From Henckelia pumila (lineage: Eukaryota; Streptophyta; Magnoliopsida; Lamiales; Gesneriaceae), in NCBI RefSeq assembly GCF_033568475.1, contig NW_027331833.1:124001-188000 (forward strand): DNA of 64,000 nucleotides, read 5' to 3'. How positions within the stretch are numbered: the first letter of the stretch is position 1; each line of letters begins with the position of its first letter. The notes beneath the pieces were generated by a model. That model did no database searches and had not been told where the DNA came from. It saw nothing but the letters and a program-made list of their open reading frames with translations. The translations under genes were made by a program, and so were the position numbers. This document shows positions 58,071-64,000 of this stretch, piece after piece.

Positions 58071-60501
58071 ATTAAAGTATTGAAGGGCTAAAATCGAAAA
58101 AGAAAACTTAATCTACCAAATTATTACTTCTCTCTTTTTTATTTATTATTTATTTAGACATGTGGGGAATTCTGGTACCAAGTGTCACACTACTTTTAGG
58201 TAATTTTTATCCCATAAGTTGATTTAAATCGAAATTCGATAATATAATCAGTAGGAAAATAAGTTTCGTCTTCTTTGTATTTTTATTTATTTTTTCCGAT
58301 GGGATGAATGGACCAATAGTAAGTATCCACCATGTCAATAATATATGTCGCTGCATCAACATCGTGACTAAATTTTTTTTGTAAAAATGCAAAAGACGCA
58401 AAGTCATTATATTATAACATTTAGATTACTAAAAGGACAATTTGCTCAAAAATTCCCAAATACAAATATGTTTTGTTTTGGGGTCCCTAATTATAAAATG
58501 TGGTACAAAACAATACAAGATTTGGTACAAATTAACAAAAAATGTGGTACAAAAAAGTGGCTAGAAAGTGCAGAGCAAAACATGTTTGTATTGTGGATTT
58601 TTGAACAATTTGCACATACTAAAATCCAATTTAGAAAGTATTGATCACACTCCATCTTCTATATACCATTTATAATTAGACAAATTTGCCTTCAAACTAA
58701 CTTTCCTTATATTTTAAAATTTTGATTTAATTTTTTAAAAAAACTCAAATACAATACTTTTGTATATCAATAACTAAAATTAAATTTTTTAAAAAACCTT
58801 CATAATTTTTAACATATCTAAATAAAATATAGAATATACAAAATATTTTAATGTAAAATTTTGATATTCTACATATTTTATATCAATTTTAATATGGACA
58901 CAAAATATTGCTAAACTGTAAACTCTTAAAAAAACGTAAAATATTGAAATATAAAATATTTTAATTTACAAAAAAATTATTAAAATTTAAATATTAGAAA
59001 AATACAAATTATATTAAATTTTGAGATTAAAAATAATATTGTATGTATATTATTTTTTATAATATTTAATAAATCTATCAAGCGTTTATCTATATTTATA
59101 ACATAATTTATTATTTTAACTCTATCAATTTTATTTAAATAAATAATAAATATTAAATTAAATTATATATAACTATTTTTTATTTTTTAATGTAGAATGT
59201 TATTTGAAAAATATTTCAACTATAGATTTGATCAATGATATATTATTTTAAATTTATTAGAAATATATCATATATAAGATATTACGATTAATTAAATATA
59301 AATATTTTAAAAATATGATGAAAAATATGAAGAGATGAAATAACATATTAAAACATTAGAAGCTAAGCAACATTAATTGTTTCAAATAATCGTAAATAAA
59401 TAAAATAATACGTATTAAAATTAAAAAAACCAATAATTAGTTAAGTGAATCATAATTTTAATATTTGTATTGATATGTTTATTTATTTAAGGATATCTAC
59501 AAATTTAACGGTAATTTTGAATCATTAATATTTTAGGTAACTTAGCTTAGGAATTAAGACTATTGATGAATTTACTAAAAATATGAGCAATCAAATAAAG
59601 GGTACAATTGTCAACTAATAGTACAAAAATATAAAATGGAGTATATTTAACAAAAAATGAAGTGTAAATAACACTCCTCTTACAAAAATCTGAATTTTAA
59701 ATATTAGAATATAATGATATGGACTTTAATATGGTTTTCTTCAAAGTCATGTATATATAGTTTATATATTGTTATGCTTAATAATACTTATTTGATGAGA
59801 AGAGAAAATCAGATTCATCTGGTAAGTAAAGCCATCAATTTGTGTTAGACTCGTTAGATTGATTTGCTCTGCCAAACAATTTAAGTGAATTGTGTTGAAA
59901 ATTTATCAACTCGTTGAAAATGAGCCTAAATGGGCTGGTCCGACGGTTTGCGGGTCTAGACGAGCCTGGCCGCATAGGTTGGGAAGGGGAAATTTTTTTC
60001 TTTTTTTTTTGGAATTAATTGAATTATCATAATATTGTATTTTGTAGTGAAAGTTGACATTTTTATGTACAAAAACTCCCGTGAAACTGTGAAACAGTTT
60101 TATGTATTAATTTTGTAAGACGAATATCTTATTTGAGTAACTGTTTGAGTGTAATAATTGACTTTGTGGTTTAAAAGCGATTTGAGTTGAATCGTTTGAT
60201 ACCAATTATAACTTTGGGTAAAACGACAAGCGCTCGATCCTACAGCCACCCATGAAAAATATTATTTTTATGTAAATATATTAATTTTTTTTATTATAAA
60301 TATAAACAAAATTGACCCGTATCACGTATAAATCCGTAAGAGCGTCTCACAAGAGACCTACTCTTTATGCCAACTGTTTCGGCTATAAGTATAAAATCAA
60401 GAATTATTAATTTTATTGTGATTTTTTTTAGAAATTTTTATTAAGAAATGATAAGTTCAATTAATTTTATTGATTTTTCTATTTTTTTATTTTTAATTTT
60501 T
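58071..60501. repeat. 2.45-kb tandem duplication, copy 2
   Basis: Direct copy of 55617-58070 with period 2454 bp, differing by scattered substitutions and small indels. It ends where unrelated sequence (GGTGTGTTAACCC) begins. There is no spacer between the copies, so they are not a pair of LTRs around an internal region. Confidence 0.93.
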
Positions 60502-60660
60502 TGGTGTGTTAACCCGTCTAACCCTCAACCCATCCACCTTAGGTTGGGCTCGGCTGAGGATTTCTAAGCCTACCTCAGACTATCAGATGACGGGTTTTTG
60601 TTGGACCGATCTGTCCTGCCATGGGCTGGCCCGTTTGACGACTCTACTTATAAGTCATCT
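60502..60660. other. probable DNA-transposon end, GC-richer patch
   Basis: The patch contains GGTTGGGCTCGGCTGAGG and GGGCTGGCCCGTTTGACGAC. The latter is like the CTGGCCCGTTTGACAGCTC-type ends seen at hAT-like elements in plants. Similar words occur inside both large duplicates (about 57490 and 59935). Boundaries are unclear. Confidence 0.35.
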
Positions 60661-60978
60661 GGTTAGAGTTAAGTCTTAGTATTTTAATTTATTTTAGGTT
60701 GGTTTTTCGTTCTATTTCACATAAACATTACGTAGCAACAGAAAATGCTAACTTGACACATAAAATGCTAACATGTCAAAGTATAATTGATTGTATATAC
60801 GTCGATATCACGTTAGCATCAGAACAAAATATGATTAAATAACCGAGCAAAAAAACAAAGTTATAACAGCAAAACCCAATATTTGATGATGAAAATGTAA
60901 GACATGATATAATATGACTAAAGTGACTATCTTCTCAAATAAAAATAAGAATTATGGTATTATGGATAAGACCCCGTG

Positions 60979-61027
<49 letters not shown>

Positions 61028-61248
61028 AACGATGGTCTAGCTATAAATAAAAACCTTAACTTAGCTTGGTATATATAAATATTTTCGTAATTTGAAAATA
61101 GGTATAAAAAAATTAAAAATCCTTTGAGCTTGTATTAATACCCCCTCCCGATCGCAAACTGTGTGTCCTAGGCAACCATTTTAATTTTCTGTCTCCGACA
61201 CCTCCTCTCTTTCATTATCACCACAAAAATAACAGTGTTATATTATAT
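60661..61248 (+). promoter_or_regulatory. upstream region of the zinc-finger gene
   Basis: An AT microsatellite of more than 20 units (60979-61025) lies about 225 bp before the ATG. After it come ATATATAAATA-like words near 61071 that could serve as TATA box. No specific regulatory site is identified. Confidence 0.4.
60979..61025. repeat. AT microsatellite
   Basis: Uninterrupted AT repeat of about 23 units, read directly from the sequence. Confidence 0.95.
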
Positions 61249-61941
61249 ATGTACAGAATGACGACGGAGCTACACTACCAAAACAAATCATGCAACAACA
61301 ATAATGGCCGTTTGAAACTCTTCGGCTTCAACATGACAGCCGCCGATCAAGATCAAGAACTCGAGGTCGACTCCGCCAAAAACCCATCAGGCGCCCCGCC
61401 GGAATCATCTGGCTTCCCGGCGTCCGATGGGCGGAAGTACGAGTGCCAGTACTGCTTCCGCGAATTCGCCAACTCTCAGGCCCTCGGCGGCCACCAGAAC
61501 GCTCACAAGAAAGAACGGCAGCAGCTCAAGCGTGCGCAGATACAGGCCAGCCGGAACGCCGCCGTCTCCTTCATGCGCAACCCCATGATCTCCGCCTTCA
61601 CTCCGTCCACCCATCTCCTCGCCCCCGCCGGATCTGTGGTGGTCCCCGCGGCGGTGTCCCAATCTCCGTCGTGGGTGTACGTCCCACGCGCGGCGGCGCC
61701 CTTCCAGGTGTCGCACGGGGGTGTGTTTCCGGGTTCGACGGGCGGGAGGAGTGTGGGGAGTATATCGTACGGGGGGGAGTCCAGCCTGAATAATATTGGG
61801 CCTCAACAACCGATTAAGGCCCACAGTGGGAGATTGGATGGGCCTTCACTCAGTAGGTTTTCTAGACTAGATGATGGGCCCACATTTGATGACTCATTGA
61901 GCCTCGACTTGCACCTCAGCTTAGCTCCAGCCGCGCCGTAG
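61249..61941 (+). CDS. C2H2 zinc-finger transcription factor, GIS/ZFP5/ZFP6/ZFP8 type
   Basis: A single exon of 230 aa. One plant-type C2H2 finger lies at residues 66-86 (C66, C69, H82, H86) with the plant-specific QALGGH motif. It sits inside [12 protein letters not shown], followed by the basic [12 protein letters not shown]. The N-terminal RLKLFGFNM at about residues 21-29 is a conserved motif of this subgroup. The C-terminus has LSLDLHLSL (217-225), an EAR-type motif expected to recruit TOPLESS-like co-repressors. Arabidopsis members promote trichome formation under gibberellin and cytokinin; the same job here is inference. The start could be residue 4 (61258) instead. The coding region is much richer in GC than its surroundings. 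Long ORFs in other frames (61405-61824 minus, 61443-61793 plus) are shadows of this GC-rich gene. Confidence 0.9.
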   Translation: MYRMTTELHYQNKSCNNNNGRLKLFGFNMTAADQDQELEVDSAKNPSGAPPESSGFPASDGRKYECQYCFREFANSQALGGHQNAHKKERQQLKRAQIQASRNAAVSFMRNPMISAFTPSTHLLAPAGSVVVPAAVSQSPSWVYVPRAAAPFQVSHGGVFPGSTGGRSVGSISYGGESSLNNIGPQQPIKAHSGRLDGPSLSRFSRLDDGPTFDDSLSLDLHLSLAPAAP

Positions 61942-64000
61942 AGTGTTACGGATCCGGCTTCCTTATTCAGCTGCAGAGCCGTTTGTCCCTTGTTCCATTT
62001 GTACATTTACTTACTTATTTATTATTATTGATTTATTTTATTTTATTTTATTTTATTTTTATCGCATTTGGGATTCGCCAGTCCAGTAGTAAAGAATTTG
62101 AAATAATATCACGCAAATCCAAAATCATACAAAAATATTCTTCTCGGATTATTCATTTTTTAATAATATTTTTAAATCAATATATTCGAAATCCTTTAAT
62201 CACTTCTTGGTCTTTTTTCCTACTAAACTAATGATTTCATATCATTCCTTGAGTAGGCCGTCTTATAATCTAAAACTGCTTAAATAATCCATATTGTTTA
62301 ATAATTGCATCAAACACTTAAAATATCACTTCGTTTCATGAATATTTTTTCAGGTTTTCTTATTATATATATGTATTATGTTATATATATATACATATAA
62401 TACATGTGCAACACTATCACTAGTTACTAATTAAGAAAATGTTTGTAACCTTTATAAATAAGTGATTATGAGTTTTTTTTTAAAAAAATTATAAAATTGT
62501 AAACACTGCCTAAATCTTGGATGCTCTAGATTTTATTTAATTAAAATAATTATTGCAAACAAAATATGAAAAATAAAACTTCGGGCTACTCACTAAGAGG
62601 CACGGGGGGAGAAGACAAAATGAACCTAGCTAGGCATGGATAAAACGTAATGGTGGTTCAATACTTGGTCAATTTATTTTATTTATGATTTTTTTTCCAA
62701 ATTAACCTTAAACATATAATAAAGGAAAATATCAAACAAATGTTACAAAGTAATAAGGTTATAAATCAAAATTATGGTCAAATTAAACAAAGATTAAATT
62801 TAAAGTATTCTCATGAAAATAAAATATGTGAGACTAGACGGGATTTAAAAAAGTCGCAATTTTTTTTTATCTAGTATCATGTGCTATAAATTAGGGTTGG
62901 GATATAAAATAGAGGGAGTTTTTTTTTATTCTTATTTTTTTATTTAATTATAGCTCCATTTTTATGTAGTTGATTCGTACAAAATGGGCACCACGATTTA
63001 AATAGAGAGAGGTGAGTTGAGTTTTGAAAGGGGCGCCGAATTAATGAATTTTGGATGGAAAAGTTTGTATATATTTTTAAGAAGCTGTAACAAAATTGTA
63101 ATTTTAATTATATATGTTTGTTGTCACTTTGTGATTATAGTCAGCAGTCATTATTCTCTGTTCAATATATTCTTTTTATGAATAGAATCTATTGTCATCA
63201 TCGATCCTTAGTGTGCAATGTGTATATTCACATGTTAAGACCAATATCTTGCAACCAAGCTAGCGAGGTAAACCACATAGGCAAATGATATAAGACACCC
63301 TCGTTCAAAAAAAATATTTGTAGGGATAATCAAATTCTGGCCATTAGTCAAGTAATTATCGACTTCACCAAATATTTCATACATCCCCTTAATTAAGGGC
63401 ATGTCAATGTCATATTTATCGACACGTAAAAAAAAAAAACTAAAATCGCAAAAACAAAAACAAGAACGAAAGAAAGAAAGAAAGAATGATAGAAAGAGAG
63501 AGAACCAATCAAAATTGAAATTTAACATTATGGATGATCAAAATCACAAAAAATAAATACTTATAAGGATGTGAGTACAAATTTTCCAAAATTTATACGT
63601 GAGAGTTTAAATTAGATCTTTACAAATAACGTAGATTTTATAATATTCAAAATGTTAAACTTCTATTTGAATAATAAATTTATATGAAGAACCAATAGAG
63701 TTGAGCGTTTTAGGAAGCTTGCGTGTAAGCACGAAAACAAGATAATGCATTCCAAGAATTAAGCACCTAAAGCCTAAAGCTTGTGCTTAAAGCCCACAAC
63801 TATTTAAAAACCAAAGCATGAAAATAGTCAAAAGCATAAGATAATAATGATAGAACTTTTATTATTATTATTTTATGGGTGTGACTTAAAATTCGTTATT
63901 ATATGATTATATGTCCCAAGTCGGCGCTCAATTTGCATGCCTCGTTCATGTTTTCAGGTAAATTAAAGTCGCTGCCTCATCATTCTTGTAAGCACACATA
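61942..64000. other. 3' region of the zinc-finger gene and intergenic DNA
   Basis: The 3' UTR contains a TTTTA-type microsatellite (about 62020-62060). The rest is AT-rich with no gene recognised. A GAAA microsatellite (about 63465-63486) creates a low-complexity ORF on the minus strand. The last 130 bases have more balanced composition, with TTTTCAG at about 63952-63958 that could be a 3' splice site, but nothing can be assigned from so short a piece. Confidence 0.4.

Noticed and set aside
55617..60501. The 2.45-kb direct repeats as a pair of LTRs
   Set aside because: The copies abut without an internal region, primer site or purine tract, and do not have TG...CA ends.
61405..61824. 139-codon ORF on the minus strand and a 116-codon + ORF across the zinc-finger gene
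   Set aside because: Both overlap the C2H2 gene in other frames. The GC-rich coding sequence lacks stops by composition, and the products are Arg- and Gly-rich without domains.

Overview
The window is nuclear DNA from a flowering plant. Genes are split by GT-AG introns, and the gene products are plant-specific types: an LRK10L/WAK-type receptor kinase, an ARG1-type DnaJ protein and a QALGGH C2H2 zinc-finger protein. The intergenic DNA is AT-rich and packed with plant LTR retrotransposons, LINE debris and MITEs. A eudicot, perhaps an asterid, is the best guess; I cannot name the species. Only three host protein-coding genes are supported in 64 kb, all on the + strand.

Layout. 758-7028 is a decayed Ty1/copia element (+ strand). 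8463-13134 is a three-exon receptor kinase gene, bracketed by two related fold-back elements (7564-7873 and 13194-13507). 13619-25424 is a transposon graveyard. Its core is a non-autonomous LTR element in an LTR-internal-LTR-internal-LTR array (14215-21864), whose third LTR is split by a 2.68-kb solo LTR with a perfect 5-bp target duplication. LINE fragments lie in scrambled order around the array, followed by a degenerate solo LTR and two small MITEs with perfect 9- and 8-bp target duplications. 27540-29030 is a remnant of a Ty3/gypsy element (LTR plus gag piece, minus strand).

32041-38686 is an 11-exon gene encoding a 409-aa DnaJ protein matching the ARG1 family throughout. 38687-47257 is intergenic, with several fold-backs, a 104-bp tandem duplication, a possible hairpin RNA and a 460-bp Mutator-like MITE. 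47258-53628 is a second copy of the first copia family (minus strand). Its two 282-bp LTRs read as identical, its 5-bp target duplication is perfect, its gag is open, and its pol is broken by one nonsense codon, so it inserted recently. 55306-55606 is another Mutator-like fold-back, followed by a 2.45-kb head-to-tail duplication (55617-60501). 61249-61941 is a single-exon C2H2 zinc-finger gene with a C-terminal EAR-like repression motif, probably in the GIS/ZFP5/ZFP6/ZFP8 group.

The three host genes share no obvious pathway. The most notable pattern is in the two copia copies. Both keep a strong 5' splice site just after the primer-binding site, a strong 3' splice site directly before the gag ATG, and a polypyrimidine-AG directly before the pol ATG. 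This suggests leader splicing, and perhaps a spliced pol message. The skipped leader holds roughly 100-bp tandem repeats and a 57-codon ORF for a small hydrophobic protein that is open in both copies.
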